A stretch of 64,000 bases of DNA from Periplaneta americana (taxonomy: Eukaryota; Arthropoda; Insecta; Blattodea; Blattidae): NCBI RefSeq assembly GCF_040183065.1, contig NC_091121.1, positions 62,466,287 to 62,530,286 of the forward strand. The letters run 5' to 3'. The position numbers were made by a program, and so were the translations under genes. The notes under the pieces were generated by a model, which was given only the letters and a program-made list of their open reading frames with translations, was not told the origin of the DNA and did not search any database. Below, piece by piece: positions 21,022 through 36,000 of the stretch; the first letter of the stretch is position 1; every line of letters starts with the position of its first letter.

Positions 21022-24000
21022 GGCAGAAGAGCGAGCCACTTTAATTTCATTATAATATATAATAATATATACATTATTCTTTACACAGACCTAGAATGTA
21101 ATATGTTGCAACAATGTGCAGCAGGTTTTCTGAAAACTATTATATTGCAACAATGTTCTTAAGATAACAATAGTTTTAATATTGAAGGAAAATGTAATTG
21201 TTTCAGCTAATGTTTATCATCAGACTGGTTCAGAGTTGCCTTACATATGACTATAGTCGCAAACATATGATTATTTTGTAGGGTTGTACTATGTACTACT
21301 CTGTGTTGAGACATACACATGTTTATATGATTATTTTCATATTTTTTTAAAGATTAATAGATAAGATTATGAATAAAGTCATTATATAAATTTACACCTT
21401 TACATACATATAGTGCTTACAAAGTGATATTGTATAATATATATTTTTTTATAAGTTAGAATTGTGAGTGCTTTATGTTACTGTAAAATAAACTGATGTT
21501 TCAGGCTCTCCTGGTTTACACTTCTGGAATATTCACTAATGCTGGAAACTACAAAGGATTTGGTGATAGCAAATTTATTCCTAACCTTCCAGCATCCAAA
21601 TTTGAAGCAATCATCAAGTGTAGTGAAGCATATCGTAGGGAACCAAAATCGATGCAGTCTTTGTGGGATCGGTGTAAAGACACCATCTACCTGTTAAAGG
21701 AAGGTGTGAGGAGTTTGGGATTCCATGAAAAGGTACTTCTTGATTTAATGCACATGAGTTGAAAGAAATGGTTTATTTGATGTAAACTTTTATTTGAGTG
21801 TTCGAAAGTCTTGTCAGTCCCTGTTAATTGGTTATTACTGTTTGTGTTGGGCTGAATATTATTTAGTAATGGTATATGTCTATTAGAATTTATATTACCG
21901 GTTGTTCTGTATGGCTGTGAAACTTGAACTCTCACTTTGAGAGAGGAACAGAGGCTAGGAGTGTTTGAGAATGAGGTGCTTAGGAAAATATTTGGGGCTA
22001 AAAGGGGATGAAGTGATAGGAAAATGGAAAAAGTCACACATTGCAGAACTGAACGCATTGTATTCTTCACTTGTCATAATTAGGAACATTAAATCCATAC
22101 ATTTGAGACGGGAAGCGCATGTAATGTAGCACATACGTGCGAATCCAGAAATGCATATAGAATGTTAGTTGGGAGGCCAGAGGGAAAAAGATCTTTGGAG
22201 AGGTTGAGACATAGATGAGAGGATAATATTGAAATGGATTTGAGGGAGGTGAGATATGCTAGGGACTGGATTAATCTTGCTCAGGATAGGGACCAATGGC
22301 GGGCTTATGGGAGATCGGCAATGAATCTCCGGGCTCTCTAAAAGGCATTTGTAAGTAACTAATGGTATATATTAAACAGTTCAAGTGTTTGTGGCAACAG
22401 TATGTTGCTCTAGCATAAAATCTTTCTGGCACTCAGCAGTGTGTGTATCAATTGCGTGTGTAGTGCTGTGATCAGCTTTGAGTGAGTTCATAGTAAATTT
22501 TGTTTAGTTAGTTTAAATACTGATGGAGTCATTCCAAAATGAGATGTTCAAAGATTTTACTTAAGTCTGATATATTTATTGGCCTATAGTTTTGTGTCAG
22601 TGTTGAATCTTTCCAAGTTTGTTGATGATGATTATATGTGCAGTTTTTTTCATATTTTTCGGAAATATTGGTTTTGTAGAGAGAATATCAATCTTCGTAA
22701 GAGTGTTTGCCCATTTTAACTATCTTTTCAACTTGGCAGTGAAATCCTATCAGGACCAGATAGTTTGTTCGGAGATAATTTACAAATCTGTATATGATTT
22801 GATATGGCTCTTGTGAATTCAAGGATGGAGGGAGGGGTGAAGTTGTGTGCAGGAGTTAATTTATCTGGTGAGGTCTTAACCAGAAGATGTCTTGTGAAAG
22901 TTCAGAATTCTTTTCTGTCAGTTGTTGTAATGACGTTGATTATTTATTGTCTACCATCTCTTTCAATTTCCTACTTTACTTTTCAGTTCTGAAATACAGT
23001 AGATAACTTGTTTCGAAGGAAACTCAAGTCTTTTTTTTACTACAATGTTGTTTCTTCTCTTAATTTACAGATATGATTGATAACATCGTAAATAACACGG
23101 GCACTTTGCTCGTGAATAATTCTTTAGGCTTCTCATCCATTGTTGAGTGAATAGTCAGCTGAGAAAGGACATAACTACACAAGTTTTGTTCACATAGGGC
23201 TTTTATGATTGATGTAGTTCCCAGTGTTGTTGTGTTTGCATTCTTCTTTACTGTAAAACATTTGTTGCAGGGTGTGACAACATACTTCTCTAGTAACTGT
23301 AACTTGGAGGATGCAGACCATGTTGCTCAATTTCTCAAACAGAAAGATATGGAGGCCTACAACAGTCGAGTTTTTAAGACTGAAGACAATGAGACTCCCG
23401 TGTATGAGGTAATAATATGAAGCTTTATATTAACACAAATATAAAAGTCCTTTTATAGTTAAATGTGGAGTTGTGCAATTGTGTTTTTAGGAAAAATATT
23501 TTGGATGTGTCCATATTAAATTTAAAGTAGTTTTGCACCTTCGGTTTCAAAAGAAAATACATTGCAAATCAAGATTTCAGGTATAACTCCCTGTAAAGTT
23601 GATTTGAATAATTTCGAGGGAAAAATTGTACGTTAAACCAAAGGTCCCGGGTTCGATGCCCGACCCCAGAACAATTTTTCCCTCGAAATTATTCAGAAAA
23701 TACATTCTTTCTGCCCCATAAAATGCTATACTGTACTTCACTAGTTTCTTCCAGAGGTCTGCAGAAAATGTTCCTTTTCCTATTAAAAGCTTCCTTTGCC
23801 ATTGCTATCATCCTTTCAACCTCTTGGCAGCAGCTTAAGTTATAAAATCAGTTTAAATATACCCTCATTTCATGATGAACTCTATTATCAACACCCAACT
23901 TTATAGATGCCCCCTTCTTATGGCTGTTTCAATTACTTCATTTTCTTTATGCTTGGACAAATCGTATAAAATCTCACTGCTTCAACTTAAAGAAGCTTGA

Positions 24001-27000
24001 CTTTCTAAAGGCCCACTCCCACTTAGCAGAATCGAATCGAACAGAATTTCTTTTTACTATGTATTTAAATGGAAGATAGAAAGCTGCTCATTGAATTGAA
24101 CCAAACCAAATCAAACAGACTTCATAAGGTAGAATATTTATTCCACTGTCGGGACAGAATTTCTTGTTTTGGGTTCATCATATGTTCTTGTAAAGCCTTC
24201 GTGAAAAAAACAAATCAGCTTTATCCATTTTTGGTAGCAATAAAATTCGTTTATTGATATTAAATTGCTGAAATAGTACATAGGCTAATCATAAAAATTA
24301 CAATTTAATCTGAACAAAGGAAAATTAATAAATTTCGTTCAGAATTATCTGCTATTGTGTGACTGAACATAAAAGTGCTATACTATGTAATAATTATTCC
24401 CGTGATAATGCTTGGTGTGAAATAAGTAAATTAATGAAAGTATCGAGTAAAATGCAATGATGTTCTGTAAAAGGAAATTTTGTTTCATCTCTCAGAATAT
24501 AGTGAAATAAAGTGGAAAATTCTCCATGTACATCCCTAGTTAAAAATATCATTAATCCAGTATTTCCTTTTCTTGTTTTGAATATGTATTTCTTCTCTTT
24601 CTGTCTCATTACATAACTGTGCTAAAGCTTTATGCAATCCATTTTACACTACAATATGCTTTGATTCTCTTTGGTTCAATTCAATTCCACTAGATGTGAG
24701 TGGCAGTAGACGATTCGCTTCGATTCTACTAAGAGGGAACAGACCTTAAGAATCATTGTATTCGGAGTACTACTGTTCATGGTACCTCCCTTGTCAATGG
24801 CAGAATGGTTTAAAGTTATGTTTTGCAACTCCACATGAAGATACTGCCCGTACCAGGTGATTAGACAAGGCTGGTTCCCCAGCAGCATGGTGTTTTTACT
24901 TTTAGCATGTGGGTTGCATCTTCTGCACTGTGGCAGCTATTCACAGTGATAAAGAATTACAAAGTGTTCTAATCGCTTAATTTATCCAAGGTATTGAAAT
25001 TGTCATTCTCCCTATTTTTCTGTTCATTTTTGATGCGGGCTTTACAAGCTTTCTGTCACTCGTTGCAGTTTACATGGTATGAATGCTATTTTCTGTTGGA
25101 TATTGTTTTTCGTTTATTTAAGTTTTGTGGGTTAGTTTTGTATACTTTTTCCTTCACTATGTTCAGAGATATAATCTCAGAATGTAAGGTCAGGGAATTG
25201 TGGAAGCCACACATTATTGGTAATCATCCTGTCTTCAAACACACTTTAATTGCCTATAAAGAAGTATTGGCGACATGTTCTGCAGCATCCTGTTTAAGGA
25301 ACCGAAATTAACTCCCTTTCAATCAGTTGATTGAAAGAAGGCTGCAAAATCTGCCCCCCTCCCCAAATGTTCTGTAATTTCTTTCGCAACTAATAGACCA
25401 TCAGAACAGATGTTCTGTTGTGAAGAGGGCACTTCGTGAAAGAGGTCTGGTTTTTTCTGTATTCCAATACTGGTTGCTTTGAGAATTTACAAATACACAC
25501 AGATGAAACTAGGCTTGTTTGAAAGAAAATAGGGGATAGGTCTCACTATTAATTTTAATAGTTTTATTGCTTTCTGAATTGAACTGTAGGAAATTCCTGT
25601 TTGTTGAGAGAGCTACCCAAGAGATTTTTTAGAAGAATTACCCAGTTGAAATGCAGTGTCGTCCAAAGTTCCCTTGGTAAACATTTGATGCATACAGTTT
25701 TTTTTTTCTATAACAATACCAGTTTCTCGAAATTTTTGTACTAAATGATGAACAGTTGAATGACTTAGAACTTTGACACCAAAGAATTGTTATTTAAATT
25801 ACCTTCATACATCTTGAGCAGATTCTTTCAGTACGTAGGAATTATAATAGAGGAAACTAGGGAGGTTTGACCATTTTAAGTCCACACCTGTGGAGTAATG
25901 GTCAGCGCGTCTGGCTGCGAAACAAGGTGGCTCGGGTTCGAATCCCGGTTGGGGCAAGTTTCCTGGTTGAGGTTTTTTTCCGGGGTTTTCCCTCAACCCA
26001 ATACGAGCAAATGCTGGGTAACTTTCGGTGCTGGACCCCGGACTCATTTCACCGGCATTATCACCTTCATATCATTCAGACGCTAAATAACCTAGATGTT
26101 GATACAGCGTCGTAAAATAACCCAATAAAAAAAAAATTTGACCATTTTAAGTGTTCTGTTTTTTATTTTGTCTGGGAAATCTTGTAAAATAAAATTAATT
26201 CTATTATAGGATAGGGAAAGCATTGAGTTACTTATAATAATTTTAGTAGCTGCCTACTATGAACTGAAATCTGTAAATATTTATTTTTATAAACTAATGT
26301 ATAGCTGGTCAAACCTCCCCAGGTAAGGGAGATTTAACTCATAGGATGGGAGGTTTGACCCACATACAAAAAACCTTATAGAAGTGACAATTTCTACACA
26401 TTATAAATACAGATTAACTTGAAATGAATTATCTAATATAAAAGTAATACATAATTCAATTATGAAAACAAATTGGTATTCTTTGTTTGTTTTTTTTTTT
26501 TAATTCACTCAAAGTTGTCTCATTAAATGCTGTGTGCTGGCCCATTCCCCCCCCCCCCCCCAGGTACCTTTATTTTAGAAATTCTTTTGGTGCTAGTTCA
26601 TAATTCAGGTTGGCTGCAACAATAAATTTTCGAGCTCAGTTTCGTCTTCATTACTGGTGGAGAAAATTTGGCAGCTGTTTTGACTTGCTTTAAACGTCAA
26701 CTTCTATTCTTCTTGGACTTTATTAACATACCATCTTAACATTTTCTGTCTATGCCATATTGAATTGCAACTGCTCAAACACTTACATCGCCTTCAATCA
26801 CTTGTTCCACAGTTGCCTTAATTGTTTCTGCCTCCACTTTTGTCCGAGGATTGATCTCTGACATGGTATCCTATTGAAATAGTTGTAACAATCATATTTA
26901 ATTATTATTTTAAGTATTCGTCTATATTTCTTTAAAATGTCACGTGGGTCATACCTCCCTACTCGATCTTGGTTACTAATTAAAATATTTACAAAGCTCT

Positions 27001-30000
27001 TTGTGAAAGAAACTAAATTGTAAATATATCAATTTAAACCTTAAACACTACAGAATCAAATAAAATTATAAGTATTTTCAGTATGATTAATTTCACTCAC
27101 CTGGATTCTCACAAACTGGAACAACAAAAGTACAGTTTTCAGAATCAAAGCAGACAAGAAGTGCCAGGTCAGCTGTTTATCCTTTCACTTCCTTTTCGAG
27201 CACAAATATTGTCTTTAATCTTTAGAGCAAAGATGTTATTAGAAGATGGCAGTTGACAAACTGCTGGGTTTTTAAATAATTGGAATGGGTCAAACCTCCC
27301 CTATGGTCAAACGTCCCTAGTCTTTTTCCTATTATATGAAGAATTTGAAAAAGTTATTCACTCTTATTACCTTCTATCGAAGGGAGACAAACATGCACTC
27401 ACAGAGTATTATTTTATTTGACTTACTGAACAGATTAAACTGTTACTCAAAACATAATATACATTACTTCATCGTAAGTTACAACAACTTTTGATGGTGA
27501 AATCATTGCAATAAGTGAAAGTCTCAGGAATCTTCTATTTCACATCAATAAATTTAAGAATGCAGTTATATTGTCAGACTCCAAAGCAGCTATTCTATCA
27601 ATAGTCTCTAAACACACACCTTCATCTCAAACAGCAGAAATAACTAAAATGCTCTCTCAATATCACTCAATAAAAGAATTGTATTCCAATGGATACCATC
27701 CCATTGTGGAATCCTGAGAAACGAGAATGCAGATGCTTTAGCAAAGAAGGGCAGCACTGCTACTTACAGACCTGTTACTAAATCTACGTATTACTATGTG
27801 AAAAGATTTATTAAACTTCAACAAACAAAATTTGATAACACAATCTCAAGGGAAAAAATTGAACTCTCTGCATCAAAATCCACAGTTAATTCCCGATTTA
27901 CCACGAAAATCGTCTGTAGCTGCATTTGATTGGCAACAGGCCATGATTGTTTAGCCAAACACCTGCATAGAATTGGAATATATCAGTCCCCTAACTGCCC
28001 ATTGTGCAACTGAAACCAAGAAATGGATTCGGAACACCTCAAAATCTGTGCTTCAGTGGCTGACCATGATAATATCTTTGAAAAATATTGGAGTGCAAGA
28101 GGTCAAATGACTTTATTGTCAAACGCCTGACATTAGAAAACAACAACACATTACTTCGTGTTCAACATGTAGTAATTGATGTAGAGACATTCTCCTTGTC
28201 AGAATAGGAGAATCAGAATACTGTCTTGTGAATTTCCTGATACATTATTTTACTAGATAACTTTTTCTCTTTTCTCACAAGAAACCTTGTTATTCAACAT
28301 TGTATCTCGCCATGATCATACCACATTCGTGAACTGAAGAAGAATCTGGTTGTTGGGTTTGCATGCGCATCATGCATTGCAAGTTGCAGCCAGATAGAGA
28401 AGACGAAGAAAAAACCTAGTCTTTTGTCTACATCTTTGGGAAACAGGTATTGCAACTGTTGGGGAATAAAGGAAATTCAAATGACATGGTGCTTCATCAT
28501 GAGAGACTTTATATAGTTTAACTTTAAATTTAATCATATTATTGTTGTATATTATTTGTGTCTTGTTATATTTTCCAGACTTATGGAAATAGACATTATT
28601 ATTTTTTTTATTTCGTTGGTACTATGACTTATGACTGTTTGAATTTGTTAGATTCGACTTGCATCAGTAGAAACAGGAAGTGATCCAGACGTGACACTCA
28701 AAGATTTTGACTACATGAAAAGAAAGTTTCGAATTACACGTGGAGACTACTCAAGATTATTGGAACGTGTAGTACAGGATTTGGCCTCTGCAAAGGTGAG
28801 CTAAATTCAATGCAAAATATTCCTTTCAGAGAAATGTATACTTGAAACAAGCACTGCATGTATGTATAATTAAAAACAAAGCTGTTACTATATTATTATG
28901 TGTAATAATTGGCGTAGAAACAATTATATTTGTTTAGAATTACAGTAAAACTTCATCTATATGTTTTTCACATTTACACATTTTTTTTCTGAAGTCCTGG
29001 CAAAATTTCTATACTTTCCATGTCAATTTATTTCAGTTATACGTTTTTCTCACTCATACAATCGTATTTTAAATTCCAAGAGGTACAATACATTCATTTA
29101 TACATTATAATTAAAATTTTCCAAAAATTAGGTTTATCATAAAAATGTAAGAACGCGAAAATAATGTATTTACACCATTGAATATAATACACATACAAAT
29201 TTTTTAATCCTAAAATCCAGAAAAAAAAAAAAAACTAGCGAATATAATGCACCCTGTGCTAAAAACCACTCAAGATTAAAATTAGCTTATATTATCAAGG
29301 TTATGAAGAAACTTCCTTACCTCTAGCTATAGATGACATTCATCCTCATTTGCAGTATCAGAACTATAACTTCCGATCAACAGGTCTGATTTGGTGTCAG
29401 AATACTGATTGACAATGACTAACGTCATGCTACTCTTTCGTCAGTAATTATTGGCGAATTCTTTTGGTTTAATTAAATACGCGCAATTGTTGAGAGTTGT
29501 ATTCTCACAATAAAATAAAAATGTTATTAAACACTTTTCGTAGTTAAAAATATTCTTATTAGTGATTATTGTCAAAAATGGACAAGAAATTACAAATGAA
29601 AAGTGCATAAAAGATGAGAAAACACGAACTCACAGTGGCTGTTTCTGTCAGTTGCTTCCCTCCATATCTCGTAACATAAATGGAACATTAATTTTAATTT
29701 GTTAAAGTCTGAGTATTTGAGTGCGAATTAATACACATCCCAGTTTTCAAGACAACATTTTGTAAAAAAAAAAATGTATTGTAATCACGTAAATACGGTT
29801 CAATATGTGTTCATTGTTTAGATGTGGCCAGCTTTGAAATTCTTGGAAATTCGAAGCTGCCCTATCTTGTGTCCACATGTGCTAGCTTTAGTAAATCAGT
29901 TATGCGCCAATGGTAGAATCAATTCAGAGAAGGGCAAGAAGTATGTACAGAGGGAAGAAATAGATTTTAAACAGTGAGAATCCAGATCTAAAGCTATGAC

Positions 30001-33000
30001 CGCACTGAATACAACTATCTAACACTCCTCCAAACTGAAAATATTTTGACAGTTGACTCAACCTGATATGACGAGAAGGTTGCCGATTAGTGTTTCAATT
30101 CCAATGAGTGGAAGAAAGAGAAAATGTGTTTCTAACCGACTTCTTTTTGTAAAATAATCACATGTTGTTAATTATTAATGTTATTTCAGACATAATTGAT
30201 TGCCATTTGAGTTATACGTTTTTCTCACTTGTACGTTTTTTTTTTTTCTTCAGACCCCCATAAAAGCATATAAATGAAGTTCTACTGTGTAAATTTGGAA
30301 TAGAGGAAAATACATTCGTATCTCAGCTTAATATTAATAATTTCTTTTGAAAAGGAGTTTAAAATTTGCGCAACTATAGAGAACAAGACAAAGGTAGAAG
30401 AACTGTATGTAATCTATATTATATATAACAACAAATATGCATTACTGATATTTTCTGAAATGCAGTTAGGATATAATAATTTTGACTTGCAGAACTATGT
30501 ATCAAATGACACAGAGCGCAAGATGCTGGAGCATTATATACAGAGCTTTACACGTGGGACACTAAGAGATCACAAAGATGGCTCACGCTACTGGATAAAG
30601 AACAAAGGGCCTGTAGTGGAGACGTAAGACTCATGACTAATATTTAGTAATAGGAATATCATATTGATTTAACACATACATTTTTAAAATTATTTACCTT
30701 CAATTCAAGAAGCACAGCTTTAAATAAAATTGCAGTTATATTATATTTTGCTAGATTGAGTTGTTCTTTTGAAAAAAAAAAAAAAATTGTCTTAAGGTCG
30801 AAAGCATATGGATATTTTTAAGCTGAATTGCATTGGAACAATGTTACAGATTTTCTTATCTAAAATGTCTCTTGAACAGTATGCTATAAGTTTATTATGG
30901 GTCTTATTACGTTTACATATAATCATATTGAAAGACAGAAAAAAAAAGTGGTGGGAGATAGTATCTAGAATGATTATTTTTTAATTATAGAGAAAACATT
31001 TGATTCCTACTAGGAGTAATTGCCTTATTGGGATTTTTCCGAGGTTTTACCTAACTGTAAGGCGAATGTCAATCCTATGACGAATTCTTGCTCCCTTCTT
31101 TCCAAACAACATTTTGATATGACAAATTCTATCATTGCTAAATAATCTGGCAGTTAATACATCGCCGTTAAATGACCAATTAAGAAAAAGAAAAAAAGAA
31201 AACATTGTAATGGTGCAAAATATTGATTTTGATAATATGACTGGAACAAATGTGTCATCTTTGATATTGAAGAAGGGTTGTTAATATGTCATCTGTCTGT
31301 CTGACTGAAAGAGAGACTCATGGTCAGTTGAGTGACATTGTAATTCAGACTCTTTGGATTTTTATGGAAGTATAAAATGAACAGGTTTTGGTAATTCCAT
31401 GTGCGAATGAAGGAATGCGTATGCATCTTGTAAGGGAAACCAATATCATAGAAATAACAAAATATGTGATATGGTTTTAGTAATAGTGAACTGTGATATT
31501 ATTTATCTTAGTGTTGATCTATTTTCTTGTTATTTTTTAGGTACATTGGTTTCATCGAAACATACCGTGACCCAGCAGGCATGCGTGGAGAGTTCGAGGG
31601 TTTTGTAGCGATGGTAAATAAGAAGATGTCAGCCAAATTTGCCAATTTGGTGGAGCAGGCTGAGGTGTTGTTGCCAGAATTGCCATGGCCTAAGGAATTT
31701 GAGAAAGACAAGTTCTTGCGACCAGATTTCACGTCACTTGATGTTTTGACGTTTTCTGGAAGTGGCATTCCTGCTGGTATCAACATTCCCAACTGTGAGT
31801 TTAAGTATGTTTATGAGCCTTTCAGATATTAAAAGAATAATTATTGTATAGATTGAATATTTGAAATGTGTGAAAGGGGATAAATTAGTTCATGATGGGT
31901 ACATTAGGCATGATGAACGAATACAGAAGTAAAGTGTGATATTAACTTACAACCTCTTTCTTATGGAAATTGTGCTTTCCTTCCTTCCCATGATGTGTAT
32001 GCATTACACCTTTACAAAAACACGTTGTGATATTTATTTTGTTTTCAGATGATGAAATTCGTCAGTATGAGGGCTTTAAGAATGTGTCACTAGGCAATGT
32101 GATTCCAGCTAGTTACAAGCAGACTATGAAACCATTCCTCTCAGAGGAAGATAAAGAGTTGCTTAACAAGTACCAGGTTCAAGCATTTGAGGTGCAAGTT
32201 GGCTTGCATGAGCTGTTAGGCCATGGCAGTGGCAAATTGTTGCGTAAACACAAGGATGATCAATATAACTTCGATAATACGAAGCTTAAAAATCCCTTGA
32301 ATGGTGAATTGGTGAGTATGAGCCCATTTCATGAACATTAGACAACAGACTTCTCGATGTTTAACTAGGTATTTACTTCGCATTGATTAGGCTCTGTTAA
32401 AAGTTTATTAATAGCCTCTCTCAGATTAATCTGTGGGAATGTGAAACATGGTATTTGTTTTGCCATTACTTCTGGTCACCTCTTTATTGCAAGCTTGGCA
32501 GATTATGATAATCCCATCTGTCATAACATGTGGAAATTTTTGTAGTCGTGGACGATTCAAAGATAAGAAAGATGTGTTAAGTGTAAAGTGAGAAACTCCA
32601 TGTTGTTTTTTTTCTTTCCAGGTCAAGTCTTGGTATGAAGATGGGGATACATATGACTCAAAGTTTACAACTTTGGGATCATCATATGAGGAATGTCGAG
32701 CAGAATGTGTGGGACTTTATCTCTGCTTAAACAAAGATGTCCTCAGGTGAATATTGATATACTGATTGATATACAAACTGATGTTAAAAATGGGGAGAGG
32801 CTTTCACGTTCCAAGTGTACAATTTATTTTCTTCTCTCCCCAGAAATTTATAAATGTGCACTTACAAGTAAGGATTATTATTCTTAGCATGCAGGATTAT
32901 TATGTTCTAAAATTATTGAATGATGAGTCTGGAATGTTTACCGAGAAATTAGAACTTAAGCATTATGTGAAAGTATGCACACTGATGTTCTTTACTCGTT

Positions 33001-36000
33001 TATGAATATGTATTGCACATCTTTTGCATGTGTACATAGCTTTTCCCTATTTTGTTTCAATATGAGGCAGGAAGTGTACATGTGATTAGTAAAACATTAT
33101 ACTTCTGATAAGCTTCATCTTAAGATCAGTTGTTTAGAAAGTCCAGCTTTGTACTTAAAACTACTTGAAATTTTAATTACGTAGGTAATATACATGATGG
33201 CATGCATAGGTTATCTTGTTTTCTTTTCTTCCAGAATTTTTGGATTTGAGGGTCAGGAAGCTGAAGATCTAGTATATGTAAACTGGTTGCACCTTCTGTA
33301 CCAAGCAGTCGGAAAGTGCCTTGAAATGTATCAGCCCTCAACTAAGACTTGGCTTCAGGTAAGTTTATATTATTTACTGATGCGCGCATACACACACATG
33401 CAGATGCAGATGTGACAAAAACATATAGTCTAATCTTTTTTTTTTTAAGGATACCGTATGCTGATTTTTACATATTCCAAATCTTCATTAAATTTTATGT
33501 ATAGAACATAGACGTTTTATTCATATCACTGATAATCTTTCAAATAATTGACATTTCATTCATCGCCTTAAAAACTTAAATAAAACAAGTATATGCATTC
33601 ATTTAGAATAGGCCATAAAGCTAAACGATTGTTTTGAAGGCCTCTCAACTCTTCAGCAGTTACCCTACATTGCTATTCTGTAATCTTCACAATCCTGCCA
33701 GTCCTTCTCCTACAGCCGGCGATTTCTCATTGTTAAAGCTATTTCAGCTGTCCATGTTGCCCTTCGACATCTACATATCCTCCTTCCTGATGGCAACATC
33801 TCTAGAATAGTCTTTTACTGAAAGATGATAACCCTTTTTTTGAACAGTCGTGCTGCTAGACAGCTTGGTGCTGAATCATTTTAGTAACTGGCTCCTCCAT
33901 ATCCATTAACTGTCTTATATTCTAATATCTGTATTTTTCTTATCTCTCACCTAGATATCTTGTTTCTTCTTAACTCATCAATGTCTACTGCTTGTATCTT
34001 ACATTTCCTCAACTTAAGTTCACTCCTCTGCACCATAAGATATTTTCCACTACCATTTAAAGAATTATCTTTGTCTGCTTAGATATAATTACTCCATAGA
34101 ACCCATTTAAGATCTTGATCACCCTCCCCTCTTCAACCATATCCTGTATTCCACGTCAGCTTCACAACTCGTGAAACTAATCCAAATAATATGAACAGAA
34201 AAATCACCAAACTAAATCAACAATGAAAAATTTTCGTTTTTGAGCTCAAAATCATTATGGTTTTCCTCACTGAAAGGGAAAGAATTCTTAATGGTGATAG
34301 GTTATGGGAATAGAATGAGGAATCAACAAAAGGTGATATTGGTATGTGATTTGTTTAATGAAGTACATTCAAAGAGAAACAATAGAATAGTTTCGAAAAT
34401 AATGCAAAAATTCAGTGAAACAGAAAGTGTAAAGAATAAACCAAAATCTGGGATATCAAAACATTACAGGAGGAGAAAATGCTCTTGATATGATGTTATC
34501 CATTCAAGAACATCTTCGTAAATTTACAAGCGTTTTAGTGAAAACCTCAGGACCTGAGAAGCAACAGTGTACAGTCATGCCAGCTGTGACTGCAGATGGC
34601 AGAAAACTCTCAGCATATTGTGTATTTAAGAGAAAAACTTTGTCTAAAGGAGACTTCTTGGGGGGAATTCACTTCGTTTCCATACAGTTTCTAACCAATC
34701 TTTCATCAGATCCGCCTCCATCCACTCATTTGCTGTACACAGATGCTGCACCCTATCGATAGCTTTCTGATAATCTATAAAACACAAGCATACATTTTCC
34801 TCTGATTATAACAAAATTTTTTACTGAGATCTGTATTGCAACTAACGCCTCTCTTGTACCCCACCCCTGCCTAAACATTTTATCATTATATGTAAGCTAT
34901 ATATGATCCCCCCCCCCCCCCCCGAATGGCAGGACCCTTAACTTGTTATTCACCTCAACTCTACAAGCAGCTCATAGATGTTGCGTAAACCACGAATTTC
35001 AAATCTGGAATTTTTATCTTCTACTGTAGTTTTTACACATCTTCCTTCACATTGTTGCATCAGCCAGGGATATCAGAGTGCCATGTTTGATAGAGCTGGG
35101 AGTGGTTTCTGCATTTTATTAACTTGAATCTTACATGTGATATTTTAGAAAATATTACTTTTTAATTAAATTCAGAATTGCATTATGTAAGGGAATGTAC
35201 TTTCATTTTTCCATATATAATATAATAATAAAACGAATCAGATCACTGTTCTAGTTTCCTCCGGTTTATTTTGAACACTGCATTAGTATTTCACAAATTT
35301 ACATTTTGTTCCTTTTTTCTTGTTAGTTTAATTTTATTTCAACATTTGTTTAACAAATTTTTTGACAGGCACACTCACAGGCGCGCTATGTAATCTTGCG
35401 TGTATTACTGGAGGCAGGTGATGATATTGTGACAGTCACAGAAACTGTGAAGGGAAAGGATTTGCTTATGAAGCTAGACAGAAGCAAGATTGAAACTGTA
35501 GGGAAGAAAGCCATTGGCGACTTCTTACTGAAGCTGCAGGTGAGTGACATTGGTCTATTTGATGTATAAAATGAAATGGACACCTATGAAATACTGTATT
35601 TCATCGCATAATAGTCCCACCATTATTTATAGACAAACTGATTAGAATTTCGAAATAACGTGTAACGTGTTGCCAATGCAACACAAAGTACTGTTATGCT
35701 CAAGGTCGAATGTAGAAGTGCGAGATGTTAGTACCAAGCCAGTAATCATAAATCCCTTCAGTTCAGTACAGTTATTGTTGGTTGTGACTGGTTGCTGTTT
35801 ACGAGTGTTCAAATACTTTTTTATGCCTAGACCAATCGTCTTTCCGCAGACTGGTCCAGTAGTCAGATAATACAGACTCCATTGTATCAGATCTAGTGGT
35901 ACATGTGTTTCAATAATGCCATGAATGTTTTTAGTAAAAAAAAAAGTTTTTAATTCAATAACACCACCGTAATTTTTTAAGGTATTATTCACAGTAAGGT

